From positions 20,687,001-20,751,000 of the forward strand of contig NC_092183.1 in NCBI RefSeq assembly GCF_043641665.1: a stretch of DNA of 64,000 nt, in the 5' to 3' direction. Below the pieces are notes generated by a model, which saw only the letters and a list, made by a program, of their open reading frames with translations, was not told where the DNA came from and searched no databases. This DNA comes from Enoplosus armatus. Taxonomy: Eukaryota; Chordata; Actinopteri; Centrarchiformes; Enoplosidae. A program made the translations under genes and the position numbers. Position 1 is the stretch's first letter, and the number at the start of each line of letters is the position of its first letter. This document shows positions 24,557 through 34,241 of the stretch, in pieces.

Positions 24557-27500
24557 CAGGCCAGTACACCGCAGGAGCTCCGTCTGTTTTATGAAAGCAA
24601 CAGGACCCTCTTACCCAGGTTAGTGCATCCCCGGATGACCCCACGCCAAAACACATATATACTGCACACGCAATACGCACAGGAAGATGATGGATGACTG
24701 AGATGTTAATCTGCCCACTGCCCAGTGTGACTGGACGAGTGCACACTCAGGTTTGTGTGTATGTGAATGATTTTCACACACATGCAAGCGCACACACCAC
24801 TAAAGATAATCCTAATGTGGAAGAAATGGACACCTGAGGGGGCCGATCATCGGAGCTTTCTTGATCAGCCGCGCTCACACAGCAACTCGAACAAACGTAC
24901 GATGCTAAATCTAGTGACCTGCCGATTATATATTTCTCTATTTGCAATGTGAAACTCTGTGTCTCTGCCTTGATGTCAGTTGACAGATGCTCTTAAAATC
25001 AGTTCTCTTGGCTATTTAAAGTCATTTTGAGCACTGAATCTCTCATGTTCAGAACTTGGACCAGGAAAGCGTTCAAAGGGATTTATGGATTGTTTGCCCG
25101 CTCATGGTGTACTTTGCCAGCCTGCGTATGGCTCTTGGCCATGCTTATCTTTCGCTCTGATAAAGCTGGGTGATAAGACGGGCCCTGTTTGTGCGTGAGG
25201 AGGCATGGTTTGTTGTTTTCTTGTCATTCTATATATAACCTGTTCCGAGCCGCCAGCTAGTGGCCTGCACGGCTATCGTTTTCCACATGACCCACATAGC
25301 TCCACACAGACGTAAACACACACACACACACACAAGGTCTACTGACTCTGTGTGTCATGATGCCCTGAGGTTTTGCGTTGAAGCCATAAATTCGATTTAA
25401 AATTGGCATATTTTACAGCTCCCTCTGATCTTATGAAACATAAATGACCTAAATATTATGTATTTAAACATCATATATATCAGCAACAAAATGCAAGCAC
25501 AGTGAACACGCTGGAGCAGCAAGTTCAAAATATTAGCATGATCTTTCAACATCTAGGCTACACATACAATACACTGTATGAAGCTGCGTACAGAGAACCT
25601 GTAATTGTTGGGATCAGCCAATAATCTGACTCAAGTCATGGTTTCTCTCAAACGTCTTGTATAAGTTTGTTCATCAGCATTTCGTTTTTTCCAGGACTTA
25701 TATTATCAGTGTTCTAACTCAGAAGTGAATCTAAATAGGAAACCTTTGTATTTTCCCAGCATCCCAAAGGAGACTTCTAGTAACCTAAGACACCTACTGT
25801 TTGGCCTGCTGCAGAGAAACCACAAAGATCGGATCAGCTTCGGTGAGCCTCTGCCTTTTAACACTCAGAACGCTGTTCCATAATTACATTTTTAAAAGCT
25901 TCTCTTACATTTCTATTTTTTACAGATGAGTTTTTCCACCATCCCTTCTTGGAGACGAGCTCATCCTCAAAGAAATGTACGGACTGTTGCTTATTCTCAG
26001 TACAGCTTAGAATCAATAAGGGTGCTGTAGCCGGAGTCCTAACACAGGCACATCTCTGTTTTTTTTTTTTTGACAGGCTCTCCAGCTCCCGTGCTCTCCT
26101 ACCCCAGTTCAGGCTCGGGCAGTTCCTCCAGCAGCTCCTCTACATCCCATCTGGCCTCCCCGCAAGTGCGTACACTTTTCTTTTGTGGATTTATAAAACA
26201 AAATGTTAAAGATGTGAAATGTAACTGTCTTTTTTCACTCATGGTACATTTGTTTCCCTGCAATTTATCATCATTATATTTTACATTTTACTTTATTTTA
26301 CACTTTCTTAGCATTCCAATGGAGAGATGCACCGACCTAGGCCCAAAGTACAGTATTCCCCTACACAGGACACCCCCGGCTTCCTGCTGAAAGAAATAGC
26401 CAATCAAGACAGTAGGAACACCTCATCTTACACAGAAGACTATGTCATGGTGCCTGCCCAGTTTCCCAGTAAGACATCTCACTTTATAGATATATGGATT
26501 TTTTTTTATTGTGTTATTTCTTCACATCAGCACAAGCAGTCTGACTCTTTCTATTTTACTGCTTTGTAGGTGAGTACACATGTGAGGTGGAAGTTGGGTC
26601 ACCCATTGAAAGTTGCCTGATATACAGTGGGTGAGTCATCACTTCTCGGGGTGCACAACATCTTGTCAGTTAATTAGACTGTGGAATGTGAAATACTGTC
26701 TGATGTATCACACCGATTTACTATGTGGATGATTCAAATGTCCACACACATTAAGTATTTTAAATATAGATTAAATATGATTAACACAAAACCAATTTTG
26801 AAATGAATTAATATATCAGCTTCTTTGCTATAAACTGTATAAGAGGCAGATACCTGCTTTTTGATATGTACAAAACCACAGTGACAGTCGTCATCTTACA
26901 GAGAAGCTTCCAAGCATCCAGAATGCAGAACAGATTTGTTGTACAAAAACGAATGTTGGTAAATATTATTAATTTGTGCAGACAGAGCTGACAGGTAGCT
27001 TTCTTTAGGTCCTCACTACTAGCTGAAAGAGGTCCCGGAGCTGCAGGAAAAACACCTCCACCCTCTCCCCTGCTACACTCTCCCTCCAAGCCTGTCAGGT
27101 AAGAGAAAGCCAGGCAGGTTTAGATTGGGGTGGGTTAATAGATGATTAAGTTGAGTGTGAGCATGAACCCAAAAGTATGTACAATAATTGTAATGTACAA
27201 TTATGAGATGGTTTTAGAACATCTGCATTTACTTTATGTAAATGTTACTGTTATTTTTTATTTTGAAAGTCACTCCTAACTGCGCATTCCTTTGTGTCTA
27301 ATTCATTTGCTTCCTCTCTCATCCATGCAGCAAGCCTGTTGAATTTGTAGGTTGTAACTGCAGCCAATCGGTGCCCATTCCTGTCCCAACTCAGATCCAA
27401 AACTACCAGCGTATGGAACAGAACCTGCAACCTGTCGGCTTGCATGGCTCCACCAGGCATGTCTCATCTCTGTGTTGCCAGAATGCCACAGGCAAATTTC

Positions 27501-30500
27501 CATATCATGTAATGTAATGGACAATAAAGTTTTCTTATCTTATCTCCCAGCCTACTTCACTGTTTTGTTATTACCCTTTCTCTTCTGCCTTTGTCTGACT
27601 ATGTCTCGTGTCGTTCAGGGTCACACTCTGCTGTGCTGGCAGCAGCGGTGAAAGCTCCCCACAATGTGGAGGCTGTAGACCTCCAGGTCCAGGATTCGTT
27701 CTCAACTCCACAAGGCTGGCAGGAGCCCGACCACAACAGTGTTCCCTGCTAGGTAGGCATCTCAGTCGGCTTTTGTTTTACTTATCAAGGGAGTGTTTGT
27801 TAAGCAGAGCTCTTTCACAGCAACTCTCTCAGTCACGCTCTACAGTTTATCACACTACATGGGAATTTGTCAGCGCAATGTCACTTGTTGTTGGTCCCCA
27901 GGGCCATTTGGGTGTTAACAGAAATTCCACCATCTGAAATATGTCATGTTCGGTACATTGCCAAAGTTGTTTTGTGAAGTTTTCCCATTTGATTTTCCCA
28001 CTTTCACTCCGCCTGATTAATTTAGGCCTTTTGACAACACCCAGAGAACACGTCTGAGCTTGTTTCATTCGGTGTTAGTGATGTTGTTATGAGCAAAAGT
28101 GTTGATCAGTGAACACTGATGACTTACTAAACAGACCTAACAGCTAATGGCTTAATCTTTATAAAACTCTGTACTCTAGTGGGGATTACCGCAAAGACCT
28201 CAGAGCAGACTCTCCCACTCAGCTCAAGAACTGGACTGCTCACTAGCTCTCCTGACATGCAGGACACCTCCAGCCCCAAGGTCAGCTTGTAAAACCTCTA
28301 TATTACAGAAACAGGACATCCAAAAGTCATCTACACCCCATCATGTCAGTCATGATGCTGACATCAGCACATTTGTATTTACCTCTCACAGTAAAATCAA
28401 ATTGTTCTGAAATCAAACATTGCCTAAGTGTACAGTACACACGTTAGTGATTAAATTAGGTTTCCTTTTCAACAGCAGGTTCAATCGAGAATGCCCAACC
28501 GAATCAGGACAGTCCCAGACCTGCAATCCCTTGACCCATCTCCTGCTTTGCTGACCAACCTCAGCAGGAAATCGGCTAATAAAAAGGGCCCTTTTAAAAG
28601 GTCAGAGCAGCATAATATTAATATATTATTATGAATATAACAATTATGTTTATATGATAATATGCTAACATCCTGCAAAATCACATGACAATGGAATGAA
28701 ATTTGTATGTGTTCATGTCAATAATCCAATAATAACTGAGACAAAGTCATTCATATGAAAACCTGAGATGTCACACAGAAAAAGGATAAAAGATCTGCCA
28801 TCTGATCAATTATTAAATGCTCTCGATGGTGTCTGTGGCTGTATTGAATGTCCAGATCACTGAGCACAGGCAGGCTGTCTGACATGCTGCTGAAGGCGGC
28901 CTTTGGAGCTCACCTTTTTGAAGAGGGCAGTGACGAGAGCCTCAACTGTGAGAAAGGCATGGATATAGCAGGTACCAGTGCAAAGTAGTACAAATAGGAC
29001 CAGTCAAATTATTTCTACGGCTACTGTTTGTTTACCAGTATTTAAGCATATGTAGCTGTTGTTGTAGATTAGAAAAGATGTACCCATTTGTTAGCTAAAT
29101 ATACTTTCTACGGGTATGGGCCAATTTATGAAAACGCCACCATAAAGTCATGCAAAGGGAAAGCTTTATATAATAATGAAATCAATACAAATAAATTGTG
29201 AAATAAACACACACATCATTATGAAGGCAAGCTGGGCCACATTTTCCAAGGGCGTCTTAGCCATTTGACTTGAACTCTTCTTATTTGTTCCTACAGCTCC
29301 ACCTACTGGTTGCCATAGAGGCTTTCAGTGCTCAGACAGCCCCCCTCCTGTGGTCTTCATAATGGGTTCTCCGTCCAAAGTAAACACTCCTCCTGATACC
29401 ATGGTATCAAGGGTGTTCTCGGGTAAGTGTTTCTCTTCACTGAACATTAACTTGAACACTGTTGCAGGTATTTATTTTTCACCGTTATTTTAGCTTGTGT
29501 TGTAGGAGGTTTGTGAGACGTCCCCTAGCTAAGTACATTTATGAGTGATCCAATGAGGCTGTTTTTTTGTTATGTATTGCTTTCTCCAGTTTGGAGTTCA
29601 GTTAGGTCACTTGCAAATTAAATAAGGTGTAATTCTCCAATTAAGAAATCTTAAGCAAAGCACAAGTACTGAGCTCTTGGAAATCAAGTAAAATTTGAGG
29701 TAAACCATTTGAACAGCGGCAAGGTAAGAGAGCAAACTATGATTCTTCACATTAAAGTTGCAGTCTGGTGTTGCCATCACATGGTGGCACTGAAAGGTTT
29801 ATGTTTTTTATAATCAAAATAATAACAAAACAACACTTAATAAGAGCCACGTGGTTATTGTAAACCTAAAACGTGTCATCAGTTACTCCCATTACTCTAC
29901 CCTTTACTCGTGTCTCAGCTGTTCAGGGCTAAGATGTATTGGTCTGATTTGCAGGCTCCCCCAGCTACATTAACTCAGCCTGGCTACTTAACAGTCGCCT
30001 TCTCCCGGGAGGAAGCCGTAGAAACAGTGAGACTGAAGCCATGGACGCTACTCCACACAGCAGTCTGGCCTTTCACCCTCCAGAGCTCCCTGAAGACACA
30101 CTGATGGAGGTACAGACAAATACTAACGTGATGTTGTGAGTTCAAATTCAGATTCCACATGAACAGTTTTCACAGTATTTTATCTGTTCTTTTCACAGCA
30201 GGCTCACACAGATGCTCTGAGTGACCTGCGTTTCACCTTGGCTTTTGTCCACTGCGTCATGGAATTGGCTTCTTCTAAGGACCCAGGGCTGGTTGTCATC
30301 AGCAGTCCTGATGTTTCCTTTCTAGAGCAGAGCTGCGTGACGGATCAGATTAGCCTTCTGAGTAAAGAATGGAGGTGAGAGGCATGAACATGTACAGTAG
30401 CTCCCTTCATTCACAAATCTTCTTTGGAATGACTTCTGTTTCTTATGTGCATCTTCCAGCTATGCGGAGCAGTTAGTGTTGTACATGAAGGCAGAAGAGT

Positions 30501-31417
30501 TTCTGTCATCAGCTCTGCACACTGCTAAAGAGAACATCAAACAAGACAAACTCCTTCCCTCTGCTACAGTCAAACAAGGTGAGACCAGTGACCAGTGGTT
30601 TTGCGTATCAAGCACTCACTTTTTGTAGACTCGAAATGTGTCTCTTAACAAGAGCTTTTGGGCATAAAAAACTGTAAGCATTAAAATTGCAGAGCCATCC
30701 AGGTATTTCTGCCGTGGTGGTAATGGAGTGAGAATTGGCTTTCCATGTTGAAGCATGATGAAAAGGTGCAGTTTATATTTATTATAATAATTAAATGTCT
30801 TTGCATACTGTATCCTTTGTGCAGTGATCAGAAAGCTGAATGAATTGTACAAGAACTGTGTAGCATACTGTCGCTCTCTCAACCATCGGCTGCAGACCTT
30901 CTTGTTCGACAAACAGAAGCTTATGGACCGCTTCAATGGACTCACAGCGGAGAAGCTCATCTACAGCCACACTGTGCACATGGTGAGCTCACCTTGCCGC
31001 AGGGGATGTTAATATTCACTCTAAATCAGATTCTCGCCATTGTGCATCTCTATCTTAGCATTAATGTGTGTGTTCTTAATGCATTCAGGTACAGTCTGCT
31101 GCTTTAGATGAGATGTTCCACTTTGGCACAGCGTCAGTCCAGCGCTACCATAAGGCCCTTTTGCTGATGGAGGGTCTGTCCCGAATCATCACAGAGCGAA
31201 AGGACATTGACAGCATAGATAAATGTATGTGAAAGCACTATGACACACAAACACCACAAGATAGTATCTTGAAAATTCTGTAATCAGACCACATATGAAT
31301 GGATTCCTTTTGTTATCTTGACTAGATTTAGTCTAATCTAATTTGAATTTCTCAATCTCTCTGTTGTTCTCAGGTAAGCAGTGTATTGAGCGACGCCTTT
31401 CTGCTCTGCAGGCCTAA
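19584..31417 (+). CDS. ulk1: Unc-51-like autophagy-activating kinase 1
   Basis: Ser/Thr kinase that starts autophagy together with Atg13, Fip200 and Atg101; mTORC1 and AMPK act on it in mammals. The 27 exons give 916 codons: 19584-19673, 19763-19855, 19944-19985, 21297-21329, 21450-21486, 22921-23094, 23305-23378, 23473-23574, 24560-24618, 25760-25842, 25926-25976, 26077-26165, 26312-26468, 26570-26630, 27009-27098, 27331-27456, 27619-27752, 28180-28280, 28476-28600, 28856-28971, 29297-29422, 29955-30109, 30199-30374, 30460-30578, 30825-30982, 31089-31224, 31374-31417. The start MESVGKFEF matches the human N-terminus (ETVGKFEF). Ulk1 rather than Ulk2 is supported by the Ser-rich [10 protein letters not shown]...SHLASP tract and by the ep400 neighbour. 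The protein is about 130 residues shorter than human ULK1, mainly through the disordered linker. One intron uses a GC donor (27457). Confidence 0.95.
20000..20054. repeat. Poly-C followed by (CA)n microsatellite
   Basis: A run of about 16 C and then about nineteen CA units, beginning about 15 nt after the ulk1 exon 3 donor. Confidence 0.95.
20391..20461. repeat. (GT)n microsatellite
   Basis: A nearly uninterrupted GT tract of about 70 nt in the same ulk1 intron as the CA tract at 20016-20054, and complementary to it. Confidence 0.95.
22365..22376. repeat. Poly-G run
   Basis: Twelve or more consecutive G in ulk1 intron 5. Length is likely to vary and may be a sequencing weak point. Confidence 0.85.
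22525..22830. repeat. High-copy teleost interspersed repeat
   Basis: GGGCTGCAACTAACTATCAT, TAATCTGTTGGTCATTTTTC, CCAACAGTCAAAAATCCAAA and CATTTGAGAAGCGGAAGTAG, in this order, are the signature of a very abundant fish repeat. It is probably a non-autonomous DNA element. It lies in ulk1 intron 5, about 90 bp before the exon at 22921. Confidence 0.7.
23218..23262. repeat. (CT)/(CA)n microsatellite
   Basis: A short CT stretch followed by about sixteen CA units, upstream of the ulk1 exon 7 acceptor (exon starts 23305). Confidence 0.92.
23584..23602. repeat. (AC)n tract next to the ulk1 exon 8 donor
   Basis: Nineteen nucleotides of alternating AC that begin ten bases past the donor at 23574/23575. 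It pairs in principle with the GT tract at the other end of the same intron. Confidence 0.95.
24507..24553. repeat. (GT)n tract abutting the ulk1 exon 9 acceptor
   Basis: About 47 nt of GT with one TT break, followed only by ATACAG before the exon at 24560. It occupies the place where a polypyrimidine tract is normally found. Confidence 0.96.
24619..25759 (+). other. ulk1 intron 9
   Basis: 1.1 kb between kinase-domain exons. It carries a short CA tract at 25318-25334 and no recognisable exon or RNA gene. Confidence 0.6.
26077..30109 (+). other. ulk1: ulk1 disordered linker exons (LIR, mTORC1 site)
   Basis: Exons 12-22 encode the Pro/Ser-rich regulatory linker. An LC3-interacting motif with acidic lead, [12 protein letters not shown], has core Y353-V356; human ULK1 has DDFVMV at the same place. 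[19 protein letters not shown] is conserved in exon 16. The exon 21 word [10 protein letters not shown] places S636 where human ULK1 has the mTORC1 target Ser757/758. [20 protein letters not shown] in exon 20 matches the human block FSTSRLTDLLLKAAFG. The block with HSAPNLSD (AMPK site Ser555 in mammals) has no counterpart. Confidence 0.85.
27457..27618 (+). other. ulk1: GC-AG intron of ulk1 with internal poly(A) signal
   Basis: The upstream exon ends ACCAG and the next bases are GCATGT, so the donor is GC instead of GT. The frame across 27456/27619 is the only one that gives conserved linker sequence downstream. Unspliced reading stays open for 19 more codons, to TAA at 27515-27517, with AATAAA at 27523-27528. 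The stretch from about 27510 to 27547 looks like a retroposon tail (AATAAAG then TTATC units). Confidence 0.7.
30199..31417 (+). other. ulk1: ulk1 C-terminal EAT domain exons
   Basis: Exons 23-27 encode about residues 707-916, the tandem MIT-like helical domain that binds Atg13 and membranes. Clear blocks are [56 protein letters not shown] and CIERRLSAL. The protein ends SALQA, shorter at the tail than human ULK1, which ends SALLTGICA as I recall it. The stop TAA is at 31415-31417. Confidence 0.9.
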
Positions 31418-32460
31418 CAGTATCCATGAGCTCTACAACTTCGTCCCAAGAAACTGCATTATCTTGCGTCATCCATCTCCCCTCAATGTAGATGGATCCT
31501 CCTGGACTGTCAATACACACAAGCACTTTGTTCGGTCTTAAGGGAAATGACCACTGGAGCATCTGCTCTTATCCCACCACCCAGTCTGTAATCTTTACAG
31601 AAATGCACAGAAAAGACTGAAAGTCTTGAAGACAGTACTTTGATCAGATCAAATTGTTCTCAGTATTTGTTTTGTTTTGTAACAGACTGTAGTTTTGTGC
31701 TTTGCACATAAAAAAAATCAGATTATATAGTAACTGATTTTAAATGTGCTGACTTGAACGAACATAATTTAGTTGTTTTGTGTATCTGAAGAGTTTGTGT
31801 TATATGTATTGTTGTATATTGATAGTATACAGTAGTAGAAGTTCACCAGCCAATAGGAGTCCGAATATTTTGGATGAGATGACCAAATATTGCAAACGTG
31901 TAGCAGTAATAGTAAAACTGTGCCTGATTTTTTTGGACATTTGTCATTAAAGCAAAGTAGTGGATGTAAAGGTAATGAAAGTATGTTTTGACCTCATACA
32001 GGATAATTTGTCTTACAGTCAAACAGACTTACATCATAGACTGCAATAAGTATATTTTGACATTTGAATGAGATTTTAGTTTAACACTGAACATCAGGTG
32101 GTAATGTACTGTCATGAGGTACTGTAAGTGACACCAACTGCATGCCACATTTCTCATGTTTATCTGAAAAATACAAAACCAAATGTGTTCTATAGAACAC
32201 ATTTGGTTTTGTATTTTTCAGTTTAGATAAATGTAAAACAATTGTGTTAATTTGTTAATGAATTTGTACATGATTTTGCCTGATAGTACACTAGTTTTTT
32301 TCAATTACATATTCAATATTTTGTGTTGAAGCAGTATTGTTGAAGTTTGTTAGAATTTATCAAATTGCCTTTTCTACTTTTATGTTATGACTGCCTGTAA
32401 AATTTGCCAAAATGAGTTGTAACTCACTGGGTGATGAAAATAAATAATATTTATTGCTCT
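31418..32460 (+). other. ulk1: ulk1 3' UTR with poly(A) signal
   Basis: About 1 kb of AT-rich DNA after the stop codon. The best poly(A) signal is AATAAA at 32439-32444, followed by a GT/T-rich stretch (CAAGTGTCTTTTTATG). It holds the perfect palindrome at 32164-32221. Confidence 0.7.
32164..32221. repeat. Perfect 58-nt palindrome in the ulk1 3' UTR
   Basis: Left arm CTGAAAAATACAAAACCAAA then TGTGTTC; centre TATA at 32191-32194; right arm GAACACA then TTTGGTTTTGTATTTTTCAG. Every base from 32164 to 32221 is matched, with no spacer except the self-complementary centre. Just outside, TTTAT on the left can also pair with ATAAA on the right past a five-base bulge. In RNA this would be a hairpin of about 27 bp. 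Confidence 0.95.
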
Positions 32461-32908
32461 TCAAGTGTCTTTTTATGCGCAAGCTAAGTCAGCATGTCTT
32501 AGTTTGCTACAATGTCTGATTACGATTTGACCGTTGTCGTTACAATTACATCTTCTCCTCAATTCCAAGCTCTGAATAATTTATTTAATTTGTGCATTAA
32601 TATGTTTCTAAGAACTATCTACAAAAATCGCCTTTTGACTGAAAATATTTCTGGTTTTGCTAATACTAATAGCAGGGTAACAACGTCGATTCACGGTATT
32701 ACCGCTTCCTGGAGATAGAACGACATCCGGGTTACACAAAAGGTTGCTGCGGTCGCCATGTTGCTGAATGAAATTAGCTCCAAAACATTGAATAGCCGCT
32801 AGCAATATCGATATTTTATTTTTTCGCGGAATAACATTTGTTACAGCATGTGACTCATTGTAAATATGACTTAGGATTTATGAAACTACTACAGAAGCCC
32901 CATACCCT
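32460..32908 (+). promoter_or_regulatory. ep400: ep400 promoter and inferred non-coding first exon
   Basis: The first coding exon opens with an acceptor (CCACAG ending at 34206), so a separate upstream leader exon is needed. The best donor is CCCT|GTAAGT at 32908/32909. A YY1-like word, CGCCATGTTG at 32754-32763, is typical near start sites. I infer transcription starts at about 32700-32780, within about 300 bp of the ulk1 poly(A) signal. Confidence 0.5.
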
Positions 32909-34206
32909 GTAAGTAACACCCTTGAGGTGATAAAATGTATTTATTCATTAGCAGCTGGCCTGCTAGCAATAACAAGCTAACATCATTAGCATTGGCTAGC
33001 ACGCGTCCCGTAGGAAGGATCATCGTAATTGCTGAAATTGCACAAACCGCATTATTGCGGATGTTACAGTTTCATATTCGTAATCTACTGTCAATATAGT
33101 TATTACCCAACCCTAAACCCACACGGTATTATTCTAATAATTGCTTCTAGCTAGCTAGCGTTAGCTAACGTTACGCCCCGGAGCGAAACTGGAAGTGGGA
33201 GCGAACGTTAACGTCGTAACAAACAATGACAATTTAAGCCAGTAGCCAGGAAATACTACTATGTGTAGTTTATTTTGGTTGTAATTATAATGTCTGCATT
33301 GCGGTGTAAAAACGAGTACTTAGCATATAATAAATTTGCGAATACCTTAACGCTGTAATTTACTGGCATGGGCCTACAGTAACAGTACAAATCACCATCA
33401 CATGGATCGGTATATCACCTTTGTTTAAGATGTTGGCTATGGCTTATTCACAGCGGAAGATGAGACTAGATCAACTTCATCATTCCCAATACAGGACATC
33501 TGGCGATATAGATATTTTGTCTAATAGCATGCAAATGTACTGTTAAAGACGGGCTGTAGCTATATTACGTCAAAGGTGTGCTCTTTAAACATCTTAATAT
33601 GTAACGGCTTGCAAGGTGTATGTTCTGGGCTTAAAGGTAACAGCCCTTGCCTAATTTGCCATTAACACACATATCTGTATCTAATAATCACATTGTAATA
33701 TGTGATGTCCCAGCTGTCAACCCTGAAGTGTGCTGCCCTCTATATTTCTATATTGGTGTAAATGTATTTGTTTGTGTGTGTGCGAGTATACATATTTTCG
33801 GTTATGCATACCAGTTTAATAGAAGAAATTGGTAATATGGAGAAATTCCTCTGCCACAATGTATGTCATTTTATATCAAGATGTTGATATATATTATGAT
33901 ATGGTACATTTTCTGTTAAATCAATTGAGAAATAGTTTGTAGATAAAATAATCTGACAGGAATGTCTGTTTTAGGTTAATCTAGTAAATTGAATACCTGA
34001 CAAATCAAGGAACAAAACAATCGTCATTTACATCATCACAATGATGTAAAATCATATGAAAGAAAATTAATATAGCCACGAAGCCCCACTGGTCATGAAG
34101 TTGTAATACTACCATCAATGACTTAATACACCCAGCGATATTAAAGGGTCATGATTCAATAATTAGAAATCACTTATTGTTGTGCTTTGCTGTGCCCTTT
34201 CCACAG
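32909..34206 (+). other. Inferred first intron of ep400
   Basis: 1.3 kb, AT-rich, with the repeated word GCTAGC/GTTAGCTAACGTTA at 33150-33175, seen often in fish DNA. No other feature stands out. Confidence 0.4.
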
Positions 34207-34241
34207 ATTATTGTGTTTAGACATAGTAACAGTGTCACGCA

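Larger units (their letters stand above)
19584..25976 (+). other. ulk1: ulk1 kinase-domain exons
   Basis: Exons 1-11 encode residues 1-279. The glycine loop is [11 protein letters not shown]. The ATP-binding lysine is K39 (VAVKC), the catalytic loop is H129-R130-D131 (HRDLKPQN), and the metal-binding motif is D158-F159-G160. The activation segment [14 protein letters not shown] keeps the human form, and [19 protein letters not shown] marks the C-lobe. All catalytic residues are present, so the enzyme should be active. Exons 3 to 5 are very short (42, 33 and 37 nt). Confidence 0.94.

Noticed and set aside
27960..28025. Possible relic of the missing ulk1 exon: one frame reads [12 protein letters not shown] before a stop, recalling human SFDFPKTPSS
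   Set aside because: The match is short and low complexity, it is followed by a stop codon, no splice sites fit, and neighbouring human residues are not found.
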